From contig BSDZ01000014.1 of the NCBI GenBank assembly GCA_030268105.1, positions 1,128,501-1,192,500 on the forward strand: a stretch of DNA of 64,000 bases, given 5' to 3'. Source of the DNA: Volvox africanus. Lineage: Eukaryota > Chlorophyta > Chlorophyceae > Chlamydomonadales > Volvocaceae. The notes beneath the pieces are model-generated. The model searched no databases and had not been told where the DNA came from. It saw only the letters and a list, made by a program, of their open reading frames with translations. Positions 11,501-25,071 of the stretch are shown one piece after another. The translations under genes and the position numbers were made by a program. Each line of letters starts with the position of its first letter. Positions within the stretch are counted from its first letter, which is position 1.

Positions 11501-14500
11501 CGAAGCCATCAGGCCGCGAATGCCCTGTTGCTACACCGCCAGAATGAAATGCAGAACCTGACTGGGCAGATTGAGGCACATATTTGCGAAAGCCAACTTC
11601 TGTGCAAGGTGCGAAGGACTTTCATCCGTGGGGAGTCAATCGGGGATTTACCTCCTGTGTTGTATGCTTATATTGGGCCACCGAGCAGTAAGAGGTGACG
11701 TACGGCCAATCGTGCTTGTTTCCCTCTATCCTTCCGATTTGGTATAGCCCAGCTAAGGATTGTGATTAAGAACGAGTGTCATGATGTGCGTCGTAAATGC
11801 CTTCTAGATACCTGATAAAGATCAGCAGACAGCTTCAGCACTGGCTTATTCCCGCCTGACCAGCAGGCTGCCAGACACCTGGACGACTACATGGCGTGTT
11901 GGCATCTGCACGTCTTCTGCCATTATCCAGTGTCTCGTACCTGCATGCGTAGCGCGTCCAGGGGCTAGGCATGTCCTCCCCAACGCGCACAGGGTGTGCT
12001 CCTTATCCGTGCGTTTGCCCGCCGGCCCTTAATGACTGATACGCAGATTGGCAGCAAGGCACAAGCCGTCGTTCGTCAGGAGGCGAGCACCCTGCTCACT
12101 TCGCAGCTTGCTGAGGTAGCGGAGGATGTCATGAAGCTCGAAAGCCGGTGCAGCTACCTGCAGCAGAAGCAGGCAGTTCTGTCAAGCTTGCTCGCCAAGG
12201 TAAGGGCCTAGGCCTGGTGGCACTGAATGGCAAAAGCTGTTGCCATCTTGACGGTTGGACACACGGACATGCACAGTGCTTCCCACATGCATTTCAAGCT
12301 AGCCACCGACTTTGCCTTGATCCCCAGTCGGAGTCGCGCAAGGCAATGATCAGCCAACTGGCCAGGCTCAGCAGCGCAGCTGTTGGACACCTGCTGGATG
12401 CGCGCGACGCACATGACAAACATTCTGCCCACATACGGGAGGCAGCGGTCGCGGCCGTTGAGCTTAGCAAAGAGGAGGCAGTGCTGTCAGAAGCTAACGC
12501 TAGGTGCGTACGCCGGCTGTTCTTGGTAACCAATTCGAGTTTTGGGTCCCCATTCATTCTGTTCACTTACTGCTTACTTCACTAGGGTTACATGTCCCGC
12601 TAGCCTTGGTAGCCCTCAGCTGCACTGCTCCATGCCAGCATACTGGTGAATGAAAAATAGAGCTAACACGTAGGCCGTCCAAATATTTATCTGCCTGGTG
12701 TGTCTACCCCATGTCAAGAGTCCGAGAATTGCGGGAATCCTTGGAGCAATTCACTCATGACAAGGAAACTGCAGCGGGTTGCAAACTAGATGTCAATGAG
12801 GGTGAGGACCAAGACAAGCTGCAACCGGAGATCAACTTGGTACAAGCTAAGCTGATGTCGGCGCACCGCCGGCGGGCTAAAGTCGAGCAGCAGGTGTTGG
12901 CGATTCGGGCCCGTGTAGCACAAGCTGAGTTGGCAGAGCAGTCTAGTCAACTGCGCATCACGAAGGTAACGGCCGGTTTGGTGGTGGTCCCACGTTGTTG
13001 TGCGGATCCTTCCGCGTTAAGATTGTGGCCTGGTAGCGACACCCGGCCTCTGCTGGTGATTTCGCTGATTTCATCTTGTCATAATTCACAGGCGTGGCAG
13101 AGGGCTGAGGACGTTCAGCAGTTCATGGACAAAATACGGGTGCTGCTGAATGGCTCATCAGCCCTCATCATCAATGTGCAAGATGCAGTTGGCACAGCTG
13201 CAGATGCGCTGCAAGATCAGGCATCAAGGCAATCATCTTCGAGTGAGACACCAGAGAATGGGAGAATCGATCCCAGCCATCCCCATGGCGTCATCGCTGC
13301 CGCGCAGCTCCACTCCGTCATTCTGCAGGCTATAACTGAGGCAGCATCAAAGTACATTCAGGCACTGGAATGCGCGGCTACGGCGGAGCAGAGGCGCTGT
13401 GAGGCGCTGTTGTCAGCGCAGGCTGCCCAGGTCGTCCGCGAGGCAGTGGGACGGCAGCATGCTGCGACCGAGGAGCTTCATGCTGTCATGGAGGGGATTA
13501 GAATAATGCGGCAGGTGCACCAGCTGATGGGAGGTTGCGAAAGTCATAGAAATGATGTGACTGCCTACGATGGCAGGGAACACAACACCGGCTCGCAGGA
13601 AAAATGTGCAGGCGGACAAGGGCCGCCGTACTTCATGTCTCACCAAGCAGCCTCCATCGAGCGGGATACTGCAGCGATAGCAGAGCTAGAATTGGAGCGC
13701 TTGCAGCACGAGGCTGCATACAAGGAGGCCGATGCTGCTCAAGGGAGGAAACTAGTAAGATATATGCACAGGGTACATGTCCAACCGCTTTCCAACCGTA
13801 ACCTGCTGGAAACCTACCGATAGGGCCCACCAAACCTGGATCCCTCTTTGGGAAAATGGGGGAAAGGATACCATACACATGAACCAGTACGCGTACATGT
13901 TGCATGAGCCCTGGTGGGAATTTTAGTCTCTGCCTACAGACCCTTGCCGAACCAGGATCAGCCTACGGTAACCTGTTCTGCCATGTAGGTTGCCTGTTTC
14001 CTGCAACACCAGAAGCTTTTGCGTATTGCGAGCAAAAGCTTGTTGGAGATCGCACGCTTTGGCATCGCAGCCAACCTGAACGCTGGTCCTAACATGACAG
14101 CCGACAAGGCGTCGTCACTCCTGGCGGCCTGCAAAGAACTCGCGGAGCAGCATGCGGCGACACGTATGCTTAGGCCGGCGCTGGACCATTGCAAACATGC
14201 TGAGGAGTATTTGAAGGCCAGTCTACACTACATCCATGAAGCTAAGGAGCTGCGCGACAAAGCCATTGACAACCGTCTGTCTGTCCTTCGAGACCGAAGG
14301 GAGTCAAAACTGAAGGAATCAGATCCTGCCCAACGGCGGGTTCTCATCGCGAGCAGCAGCCATAGTTACAACGAGACTAACAGCACCACTGGAGAGCGGG
14401 AACCAACCGAATCCGCTGCCCTGTCACAGGACCCAGCTGAAGACGAGGAGCCAAACAAAACAGCGCAGATAGCAGAGTGCAACCTATTGCTAATAGAGGA

Positions 14501-17500
14501 GGAGCGAAAGCTAGCGCAAGTGCAAGAGCTGGACGAGGCGGTATCGGCATTACTCGAGGAGAGCAACGCTACGGCAGTGTTGTTCACAAGACGGTGGGCA
14601 GATGTCATGCGACTGCTTTCGGCTGCGACTCGGTCACGGTGTGCCCTTTTGGCAGAAGATACATACTCTCGTCACGTGAACCCGACGGCAGGTTTCAAGG
14701 ACGCACCATCAAAAAAAGAGTATATAGGGAGTCAGTTATGCACTGTACCGATATCCGTTTCAAGTTCCAGCAGTGACCTCCGAATGAGCAAGAGCAACAA
14801 AATCCCTGCGGCCAACACTAACCCAGAGGAATGTGGTGGGGAGTTGAGCCTGAGCCTTATGTCGCCTAGCCTCCAACAGCGCAGTGGCCAGGGCACGACG
14901 GGCGATATATGTAACCAGTCCGTCGCCAATGCCGGCACAGGTCCCCAGTCCGTTCCAGTCGTTCGGCCCCAAGCCGACTCTGTGATGGGACACCCAGGCG
15001 GGCCGCCGGAGCTGAACCCGCACAGACGTGGAAATGGACACTGTAAAATCGACCCAGAACTCCTGGAGATGGCAGCAGCAACGGTTGCACGAGCGAAGGC
15101 TGCAGCTGCAGCTTTGGCAGTGAAGGCTTTTCCAGCCCTTGATGGTCGACGTCTCCTGAAGCAGCGGCAATCTGATGCTGCTACTTGCGTTGCATCTGAG
15201 CCCGATAGAAATGGGGAGGTTGACATGAACCAGCACATGAAACCACTTCTGCTTAGCAAGTCAGCCCAGTCAAAGTGTGCGGCTTCTGGCCAGCCTTGTA
15301 CGACTCGTTTGAGAGGCCCTGCGATCACACATGACATGAGGGGTTCATGCAGCATCTATGCAGCAGCTTCTGGAGCCGTGGGCAGGAGCCCTGATCCTGG
15401 ACATGATTTCGCGTGGCCTGCCAAGTGTGGAGGATCATCGCACGTCACAAAATCCAGCAGCCTTCCTATCCCGCAAGTTGGTGATACAGCTGGAACATAC
15501 CTAGGAGACCCACTCAGAAGTGCCAGCAGTGCGCGCATCAACGAATTTTCTGGTCTTAAAACCACAGCGTTGGTCAGTAGGCAGTTAAATAAAACTCCGG
15601 CTGATGACCTACCGACGGCACGTTTATTGCCTGTGGGCCCTCAGCATTCTAATACATCTCGATCATCGACTAGGTTGGCTTCGATCTCCCAAGGTCCAGG
15701 ATATCATGTAGCTATGCTTCAACTTCCCCGGGTCTCTCTCCCCCATGATCTAGACCCGGTGGCGGCCGCTGCACTGCTAGGGCTTTGGTCCATGGCGGCA
15801 CTCTATTATCAGCGCGCTCAGCAAATGCATGACTGCTCACTGCAGCAGGCAGAGCGACAATGGGAAAGATGCCAGGCACAGGTCCATATGCTACAGACAG
15901 AGGAGCTTAAGACTCGCTCTGGAGGTAGGCTTTGCGAAGCTAATGTGGTTACGGACGCCCTGGTAAAGTGGCAGCAGCGCACGGGTCAACTGGACATAGC
16001 CATGCAGCGCCACCGCCAGGAGGGTGTACGCCACCAGGCCCTTGTGCACCGGGCAACGAGAATGGTCGAGCAGCTGCAATTCAGGACTGCCGCCGCATCC
16101 ACGGACAGCGGCTTAGCTGTGGCGGCCACTGCTGTGGCACAGTCTGATGGCATATTACAGGAATTGCTTCCTCGACTTCCAGAGACTACGATCACAAGTT
16201 GTGGTGTTATGCAGCCTCTTGAATGGCTACATTGCGAGTTGGTGCAGCAGGTAGCGGCACTGCACGCTACCGTGGCTGGGCTGCAGCAACAGAGCCAACG
16301 TCTTTTTGACAAGGCTTCAAGGTGCAGCAACAAGTGTAAGGTGCGGGTCTGCACATACTACAGCGTTGCCACCAAATAATGCTATGTGGAATGCTATTTG
16401 AAGTCCTGCAGCGTCTTGCCGATGTGCGCGTACAGATCTGTTTACATGTGAATTAATAAATGAAGGTTATGCCTGGGTTAATTAATAGCTTAAATTGGTT
16501 GCCATTCCTAACCAGGAATCTGCAGTGTCGCTTATGCCTTTGTCAGAATTCGGTACTGGTACCTTTCATTTCTCCAGGTTCAGATGGGCATGACAGAGAA
16601 TACAGCTGCATCCGCCCTCACACTTGCGAAGTCACAGTCGGCGGCTGCCCAGTCCGCAAGTCATGGCGAGCGTGCGGTGGAGTTAGCAAACCATGCGCGG
16701 ATGGTGCACGAGCTTGCAGAACGGCTTTCGGGTGAAATTGTGAACTGCTTGCATATCTTAGAGTGCCTTCAATATGCATGTGATCAGGAGCTCCAGGCGC
16801 AGGAGGTGCTGGTGCAAGCCGCGGACCTCTTCTTGTGTGAGGCAATGCAGGCTGTACTCCGCGGGGAGTGGGGTGCCGGCCTGGGGCTGGAGGCGATAAG
16901 CAGGCTCAAACCTAATAATGCCACGAGCTCGGAGGCGTTGGTACGCATGGAGTCCCAAACAGGGGACGTCGACAGCTTGTTGCAAGCACAACACCCGCCA
17001 GGTGTATGCATATCATACGGCCGATTACTGGCGCGGCGGGGGGAAGACATGGCACAGGACGCAGCCCGAACCGTACAACGCGCGAAGGAACAGCTGGAAT
17101 TGCGAATTGGCCCATTCGTCTGTCAAATGGATGATGTGGCTGCAGCCTTGGCAAGGATCGCGTCCGCCTGGTCCTCTCACTGTGATGCTCTGCAAAAGCA
17201 AGTGAGTCGTTCGTCGGGCACTGTTTGGTGGATTGTGCTCTGAAGTTCACATTTGTGCAGCTCGCAAACGTGGCATTCCTGTGGTCATTCCTGTGGTGCA
17301 GATTGATGCGGCGGTAATGTGTGTCGCTCGTGCCCGCTTCAAGCTGGCTGCACAGCAGGCTGCACGAGATGCAGCGGATACACAGAAATATAGCAAGGCT
17401 GTGGACGGTTGGGAGAAGCAAGTGGAGAAGTTGAGGAAGGAAGTTTTGGTAACGACCGCATCTGCTAAGGAAATTGCGAGTATGGGCCAGGCCATTGGAT

Positions 17501-17598
17501 TGCTCGGAGCTCATCTTCATCCGATCCAGATGGCCCTGGATGAATATCTTGACCGGCAACTTGAGGCGTGGGCAACTGCCACATTTGCGCGGATTTAA
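2563..17598 (+). CDS. giant alanine-rich coiled-coil protein, 25 exons (5' end not resolved)
   Basis: Exons read by hand: 2563-2850, 3046-3258, 3335-3549, 3666-3858, 4052-4254, 4506-5104, 5293-5435, 5521-5798, 6718-6811, 6954-7301, 7518-7868, 8031-8393, 8539-9051, 9156-9343, 9518-9916, 10126-10600, 10904-11119, 11240-11608, 12047-12199, 12328-12503, 12719-12965, 13092-13754, 13989-16340, 16578-17201, 17302-17598 (TAA). Every junction has GT-AG ends and matching phase, giving about 3,320 codons. Almost all exons encode long helices rich in Ala, Glu, Gln, Leu and Arg with heptad-like spacing. The 2,352-bp exon carries a Ser/Pro-rich, low-charge stretch between helical blocks. No catalytic motif, signal peptide or membrane segment was seen. 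I do not recognise the family. A cytoskeletal, basal-body or scaffold role is only a guess from the coiled coil. The start codon lies upstream of 2563 and is unresolved. An extra small exon at about 11.82-11.99 kb is possible but not required by phase. Confidence 0.8.
5858..6344. mobile_element. MITE-like element inside an intron of the coiled-coil gene
   Basis: The 12-mer GTTTACATATGA at 5866-5877 recurs inverted at 6326-6337, flanked outward by GGCGGC on the left and GGCCCCT on the right. Subterminal inverted matches follow (GTCGTGAAAG at about 5911 against CTTTCACAAC at about 6300). A 19-bp palindrome (GACTCA...TGAGTC) lies at about 6022-6040. It sits in the unusually long 919-bp intron 5799-6717 and encodes no protein. 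This fits a non-autonomous DNA transposon with imperfect terminal inverted repeats. Target-site duplication and superfamily were not established. Confidence 0.45.
10684..10868 (+). repeat. 18-bp minisatellite with palindromic core, about 10 copies
   Basis: Tandem units of GTACCCATGCATGGGGGT, most containing the perfect palindrome CCCATGCATGGG. It lies wholly in the intron 10601-10903. Because 18 is a multiple of 3, all frames stay open and give spurious HGG/HAWG-type peptide repeats on both strands. Confidence 0.9.
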
Positions 17599-19107
<1,509 letters not shown>

Positions 19108-19221
19108 TATTCATGGATTTGTCAATGCATAATTATGTAAATATATGCAGATAGATTTATTGATCACAATGCATTCAATGACGTTCGCTTCTCATCTTGT
19201 CAGGTCGCATCAACCAACGCA

Positions 19222-19696
19222 TCAACGATTATCCGTAATCGTAATACAATAGTGCGCATGCACACTGTCATTTAGGTATCCACTACAGCGATGATCTTCT
19301 GATCGCCACAGGGAAAGTAGCTCCCTTGTCAACTTCGTAAATGTCGAATAAGCAGGCGCCAGACCAAACGGCAGCTGACTGAAAATATACCACTTTCCTT
19401 GCCATTCAAAACCTAAGTACGTCCAGCAATCCGGGTCCATATCCAGATGGTGATAACCTGCTCTTAAAAAAGAAGGCATAATCATTATCTTGGAGAACGT
19501 GCTGTAATCCCGGCAACGTCTCATACTTGAACTTCTGTGTCTGCACATTTCCATAAATACAGCGAGCGTCCAGTATAAGTCTTTCCTTACTGCTTCCTGG
19601 GCGCACTACAACACCCAGTGGTAAGACACAATGGGGCTGTGTATGTACTTGTAGTGCTGTCCCCATTTGTACGAGTTCTGTGACGGCCTCCATCAC
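19222..19696 (-). pseudogene. DIRS-like retrotransposon reverse transcriptase, broken
   Basis: Two overlapping minus-strand frames together resemble the reverse transcriptase of tyrosine-recombinase (DIRS) retrotransposons, a group that includes Kangaroo of Volvox carteri. The upstream frame (19696-19406) carries LPLGVVVRPGSSKERLILDA and FKYETLPGLQHVL. The downstream frame (19554-19222) carries GYHHLDMD, YLGFEWQGKWYIFSQLPFGL and a GYLND box. The match shifts frame at about 19460-19475 in a T-rich stretch. The catalytic YxDD position reads YLND, so an aspartate is lost. Both defects mark an inactive copy. No RNase H, methyltransferase or tyrosine-recombinase region was found next to it. Family assignment is from motif recall only. 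Confidence 0.72.
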
Positions 19697-21944
19697 AAAA
19701 GTGGCATGCTCTTTTTAGAGCCATGGTTCCTGCCATAATATGGTAGAGGCGGGCTTTCTAGCCACACTAACGAAAACCCAACAGGATCCATCTTGGCACT
19801 AATGGGTTTCACACAAACGATTCCCAAAACTTTACTTTCATCTTTAGGCACTCACGCACAAAACGGGGTTGTTTAGGTGTTTCACATCTCTCGCTCTCGA
19901 CCTCTGCTGGCATATCAGGTACTTCGTCCGCACCTGCTGTAGGTATGGCCTGTGTCCATCGAGCGTGGGTTTGGGTCTGGCCAGTGACAACAGTTGCATT
20001 CTGCATCGGACCGGCCAATGTACCAGCAACATTATTATCTGCTATCTGGGTTATGTTCTCGGTCTCTGTGTCAGTCTCTCTTTACTTAACTGAATGACCA
20101 GTAAAGAAATGACAACAGTTTAAGCTTACTGGCACTGTAGATGGCCCTGTATGAGGTTGTCCAGGACCGCTGTTGCTACAGAACGTTACCGTTGCATGAG
20201 CGCCTTGAGTAGCTATTGAATAGGTAAATCTATCTCCGCAAATTTGATAGAGTTGTAGATAAGCATAACCTGCTCTTGCTTACGTACCATTTGAATACCT
20301 GATGATCCTGCTCTTGGATGAGTTGCTGAGATGTTTGTCGGCCTTCCTGAGAGAACTAACCTAGGGGGGCCTCAAATAGTACCAAAACGTTCCAAGGGGA
20401 TTGGTTACCACCAGTTGCCTGCATTTTCTGCTGGCTACTGCTGTGGGCCATTCTGGGATGATAGGCGTGATAACACAAGCCAAGGTAGTCCTGACATATG
20501 TGTCGCTAAAGATAATATGAATCAATATAAAGCGAGCTTACCCTCGCAATGTTGAGGGCATGTTCTATAACATGTGACAGTGGTTCACTTCCTTGCTCGT
20601 GAACTTCACAACAGAGGTCGTATTCAATTATTGCTTGTCTCATAGATGTAGCTATGGGTGTGGCAGTCTCAGATGTTTGCCACATATTTGGTGAAGTCGT
20701 ATGACCACTTCATTACCGATTGTCTTGACCAATTTATTCCCATAATATTACATTCAAAGACTGCGAACAATAGTATTAATTAATTGATGTCTGGCCTATT
20801 TGAGGGGATGAGTCGGAGCCATGTACTCTGACACTAAGTCAAACGGTTGCTAGCTATCATACTGTTAGCGGTTGCGCGGCACTCTAACCTGCCAAACCGC
20901 GACGACACAACTTCTAATCGCTGGTTATAGCCAGAATATCTACATTTTTACTTCGACACTTCATTCGGAACAGACTCTAGTGTCGTACCTATTAGTGTAG
21001 ACCGCTACAGTGGTACAATGTCACTGTTGATGTTCGACCAGAACAACTGCCTACACCAGACTTGGTTCCGGAGCTCCAATCCCTAGTGACTGCGCTATGT
21101 CTATCTTTCTATGTCATTTTAAATAATATATGGCAAACTCTCGGCTTTATGTTCCTTGATACCTAAGGATGATTTAACAGTCGCAATAAATTGCCAACAT
21201 GTGGCTTTGCCCATTATCGGACAATTCATTATTCTGATTTATCTCCATCTGGCTACCGAATTTCTAAAATTTAGATTATCTTTAGCACAGACAATTTTTT
21301 TGGATTTTAGAGATTAATCCTCATAAAATATTGTATCATATTTTGTTCGGATTAGGCTCCCCTTGCAAGTTGGAAATTATTAGTTCAGGCCCTGGAACGC
21401 CGAGTCCTTTGGTGGGTTGCGTTGATCACGCAGCATAGTCTGTAAGGACCAAAACATAATTGCCATCCTTTCAGGCATTATCATGCTGATAATGCATAAT
21501 AGAAATTCGCCCCTGTTAGAACTCGGGGGATTCAAGACCATTTTTGGTCGGTATTATCATCATCAGGACTCCTACGTGGAGTCTTTGTCTCACCTAGACG
21601 GCCCTTATGACCTGCTTCGCCTAATAGTAGGGAAAAACGCCTCAATTCTTCGCCGAGAAAACAACTGCTGGTCTCTGTACGCCGAGAACGATACCTGCCT
21701 AACAGCTATTGCGCCTGCTACCATCTTGTTTGGCGTTCTAGAAGTTCGACCCTCTTGAAGCGACCACGGCCACGGCCATGGGCTGCCGTGGGGAATGTGT
21801 TGAGCGGTTGCTATTGAGTGTGATACACTGCTGGAGCTGGGTGCTGCGGCATAAGCGACGCTTGATATCCGGCCGTATGGTATGGCTGGTACGTTGGGCG
21901 ATTGGGCGCCCCTGTTGCCCCGGCCTGCGTGAACACCCTCCGAT
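19697..21944. other. AT-rich transposon-derived or intergenic sequence
   Basis: Low-GC sequence between the gag-like ORF (upstream on the minus strand) and the reverse-transcriptase remnant. It would be the interior of a DIRS-type element if the two belong together. No long ORF survives. A minus-strand frame continuing past the gag-like ORF (about 21.75 kb) encodes an HGRGRGRFK basic patch of the kind found at the end of nucleic-acid-binding gag proteins. Confidence 0.4.
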
Positions 21945-22460
21945 TCACCCTGTTAATGGCACTGTCTCGGGTTCAACGCCATGAATCCTCTTGACCTCTA
22001 TAATAACTCGCCAGACTTCTGATTCTAAGGCACTCCTCGCAATTGCGAACCGGTTGGGTTGGCGCCGTAGCCTTCGACTGATTGTTTCAAAGTTGTTTTC
22101 AAAGAAGCGCATGAGCATGCGCGTGGGCATCATTTGCATGCAGTGTCCATCACTGCGTACAGTTGTTCCAGATGATACAGCATAGATGGAATGGTAGGTC
22201 ATCCTAAGGATGTCCTTGAGCCGGTTAAACCAGAAGAGAATCTCGTCGGTATTGGCATGGCTGCGTAAGCGATCAGGCTCGGAGTACGTATTCTCTGCAG
22301 CCAAGTTCAGTGTGACAGCTGCTACGTTGTGGTATGCCACTATGTTATCAAGATCTATTGCTGCCCTTGCTGGCGGCTGGGCCGCTTGTTGGGCCGCCGC
22401 TCCGTCTTGAAGTACACCATGCTGTTGCGGCTGCAGATTATTTTCATTTGCGTTATCCAT
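21945..22460 (-). CDS. gag-like ORF of a retroelement (tentative)
   Basis: A 171-codon frame from ATG 22460. The N-terminus is Gln/Asn/Ala-rich, followed by a predicted helical domain with a basic segment (TISRRLRRQPNRFAIARS). After the stop, another frame continues with protein-like sequence and an RGRGRF patch near 21.75 kb, which suggests a frameshift that truncated a longer protein. Its place upstream of the DIRS-like reverse transcriptase on the same strand matches gag-RT order. I do not recognise a specific gag family. An unrelated host ORF is possible. Confidence 0.4.
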   Translation of the reverse strand: MDNANENNLQPQQHGVLQDGAAAQQAAQPPARAAIDLDNIVAYHNVAAVTLNLAAENTYSEPDRLRSHANTDEILFWFNRLKDILRMTYHSIYAVSSGTTVRSDGHCMQMMPTRMLMRFFENNFETISRRLRRQPNRFAIARSALESEVWRVIIEVKRIHGVEPETVPLTG

Positions 22461-22960
22461 CCGTAATTATTGCAGATTAATGGATTCTACTCATCTGTGC
22501 GGCTGTTGTTTGCTATTCCTAAATTAAACTCGGTGATTTAAAAATTGTTATGCTTTCCTAGATATGAATGTAAATCAGTGTAGCATAATGTGTCACAACA
22601 GGGCAAATTGCTGTGGAGTGACAATTTACTCGTTACGACAGGGTACTGTACGACTTACTGTACTATCGTGCAGGAAACAGCCTTCTCATTCTGCGAAACC
22701 TATGCTCGACCGGGAGATCTAGCTGCCCTGGAGACCTAGCTACCCTCGCTGCCCAGCTGGGAGACCAAGCCCTTGAGCGTGCCTACCCAATAAGGTCCCC
22801 TACAGGAATAGCACACTTGTCATCGGATGTCATCAATTACGCTCATATCTGTAATTTTAAAACTTGGAGTGGCATATCGGTAGCTTCTTTGTTGCAGTGC
22901 TTGTTCTAGTGCCTCGAAGATCTGTGACTCCTGAACGGTGCTTCCTGTAGGGACGGGGTC
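22461..22960. other. no gene recognised
   Basis: Transition from AT-rich to GC-rich sequence. It contains a short imperfect repetition of GGGAGA-CTAGCTGCCCTGG-like segments at about 22.71-22.77 kb. No reading frame is supported. Confidence 0.4.
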
Positions 22961-23783
22961 TTGATGCTGCCGGTTACCTTTTCGTCCCTGCCACGTGCAA
23001 TTCAATCGGGGCCACATATAGGCGGGCAGTGCAAGGATTTCCGTTTCCCATTTTGCATCTCAGACTTCTGCAAAGGACCTAGATTGGTTTTAGTGCACTG
23101 CAAAAAGAATAATTTGGGGAGTTTTGAAGGTTATGGGAGCGAGGACCATGCCAAACCCGACCGGCATAGCCGTAGGCAACCGAAACCATTACATCATGGC
23201 CATGATAGGCCCTGCGACGCTCCCGACCTTTGTGCCGAGGTACCTTCCACAGCCTCAAATACAGATTTGGGAGAATCGGGGCCCGCCAGTGGAGGTGGAC
23301 ATTCTATAACGGGACATTACCAAAAGCTTGACGTTGACGCGCAGCAGCCGGAGCTGCCAAGCCGTCGGGGGCGCCCCCCCAAATGCCAGAAGAAATCCCG
23401 GACGGCAAGCGCAAGCAGCGAGAACAGCGGTAACGATGGGAGCAGCAGCACTTCCACAGAAGCTACCACTCACCGAGCGCAAGAGTCCGTCTCCATCCCT
23501 CCGCTGCCGCTGCGTTCTGTCCGCCGACTTCGCGGGCGGCCCCGCCTGGCGTCCGTGGCTGGATCGCCGCTACCTGTGGGCGCCTCTCCCTCTCGCGACG
23601 TCGAGCTCCGTACACTGCTGCTTCGGGAGCTGCAGCTACTCCCCAGCCAGCTGAAACCGCCCACAGGGAGGTGAGACGTGGGAGGGCAGAGAGAGAAGGG
23701 GCTTGGGCTTCAGCCATCGGGGCCGTCGGGGCGGTAGAGGAGGTTCTGGTCAGCGAGGAAGAGCACTACCCGAGGAGGGGAGG
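22961..23783 (+). CDS. AT-hook / RGG protein, N-terminal exons (partial model)
   Basis: An open frame ends at the donor AG/GTGAGA after 23670. It contains two AT-hook cores: SRRGRPPKCQKK (about 23.37-23.40 kb) and RRLRGRPRLASV (about 23.53-23.56 kb). They are separated by a Ser/Thr/Asn-rich linker. The following exon 23714-23783 joins in matching phase and encodes HRGRRGGRGGSGQRGR, an RGG-like basic patch, before another GTGAGC donor. AT-hooks bind the minor groove of AT-rich DNA, and RGG patches often bind nucleic acid. The start and the later exons are not resolved. The next supported exon on this strand is the first mTERF exon at 25072, whose phase is compatible, so these could be the N-terminus of that gene. 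A separate small chromatin protein is equally possible. Confidence 0.45.
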
Positions 23784-25071
23784 GTGAGCGGCGAGTCCCA
23801 ACTGCAACGCCATAGGGGTATGCTCATTAGGGGAAGCTTGATGCGAAGCTTTATGCTCTTTCGATCGCCCCTATTCCATGAGGTCCCCCCTAACCGGCTC
23901 CCACTACCTTGCCCCGGCATTGTAATTTTGTGGCACTTATCTAACGGCCACCATCTCATTCCGGGTATGTAACCCCAGCCCGCCACTTCACATCTTATAA
24001 CCATGTGTTTTTTATCTCCTTCATTCTGTTGACTATGTCGTACTCATCAACAACTATTTACTCCCTTCTTTTCAGCTCTCATTTCACAAAAGCGAATAAT
24101 TAATTTGTTTCTCGTTTTCGAAAGCCTTTTCAACTTCTGTTACACGGCTTCTTCCGGTGCACCATCCTTCCGTCGCAATATCTGCTTGTCGGTGCACTGT
24201 TTGGGCCCCTTCGTTGGTTTGCCTGTGCCTGTGCTTACTCCCTCCCTGCCGCATGTGCATGTCCTTGCCGTTTGCACTGCTCTCGCTGCCGACTCGGCTC
24301 GTGAGCTCGCGTGACTTCGTGTTTCAGTCAGCTGGCTCGCGCGGGGTCGATAGGCTAGTCCGGGTGGGAGGTGGTTGTTTGGTCGGGTCGGGGAGTGTTA
24401 TGCAAGGGGAGGAAGGGAGGAGCACGTGCATGGCAGCACCAGCAGCTAGGTTCTCACAGCGAATCACGACGTTACGACGAGACGGCACCGTATCACCACC
24501 AGCTGCAACGCCAACAATCTATTTCATTACGGCTTTGAATGCGTTTCCTTCTTTATAGTGGCCTTGGCAGAGTCCTACTTTACCTTGTACGACCTTGTAC
24601 GACACCAGCCGCCGACATCCTAATTAGGAATGGAATCCTTCTTCAGCAATGTCAGGTTTCGCTCTGGTTTAGTCGTCTTGGCCGCACTCCTCGGCACTTG
24701 GACCGCACTTGGGCCGCAGCCGCCCGCTTTGCCCACGGCCTGTTGTCGCCTCGTGCTCATAATCTGGTTGGTGGGTGGTGAAGTACAACAAGTATGGCCT
24801 TCATCTCCGGCCCTCATGTTGCTTGCCTTCACTCCCAGGCCGCGTTTGGTTTGTACAGCAGATGAGCGCAGAGACCGGTAGTATTTGAAAGGTTGGTAAG
24901 CTCGTATAGCTCTCGTTCTCTCTCTATTTTTCTCTATGTATACATATGTGTGTAGATGTGTACTGAACGACAAAACATGAAATGAGTTGTGAAACCCCCC
25001 TTGCTTGAGTCGTTGCCGCCTTCTGTTCTCGATGTCTCGCTGCCCTCTCGTAAGATAGCTGGCGCAAGCTC
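23784..25071. other. intron or intergenic, no gene recognised
   Basis: No splice-consistent exon could be placed here. It would be a single large intron if the AT-hook exons and the mTERF exons form one gene. Confidence 0.4.

Noticed and set aside
14732..15355. Long minus-strand ORF opposite the 2.35-kb exon of the coiled-coil gene (and similar antisense ORFs elsewhere)
   Set aside because: It is Ser/Arg/Cys-rich antisense sequence with no splice context; the plus-strand frame is far better supported.
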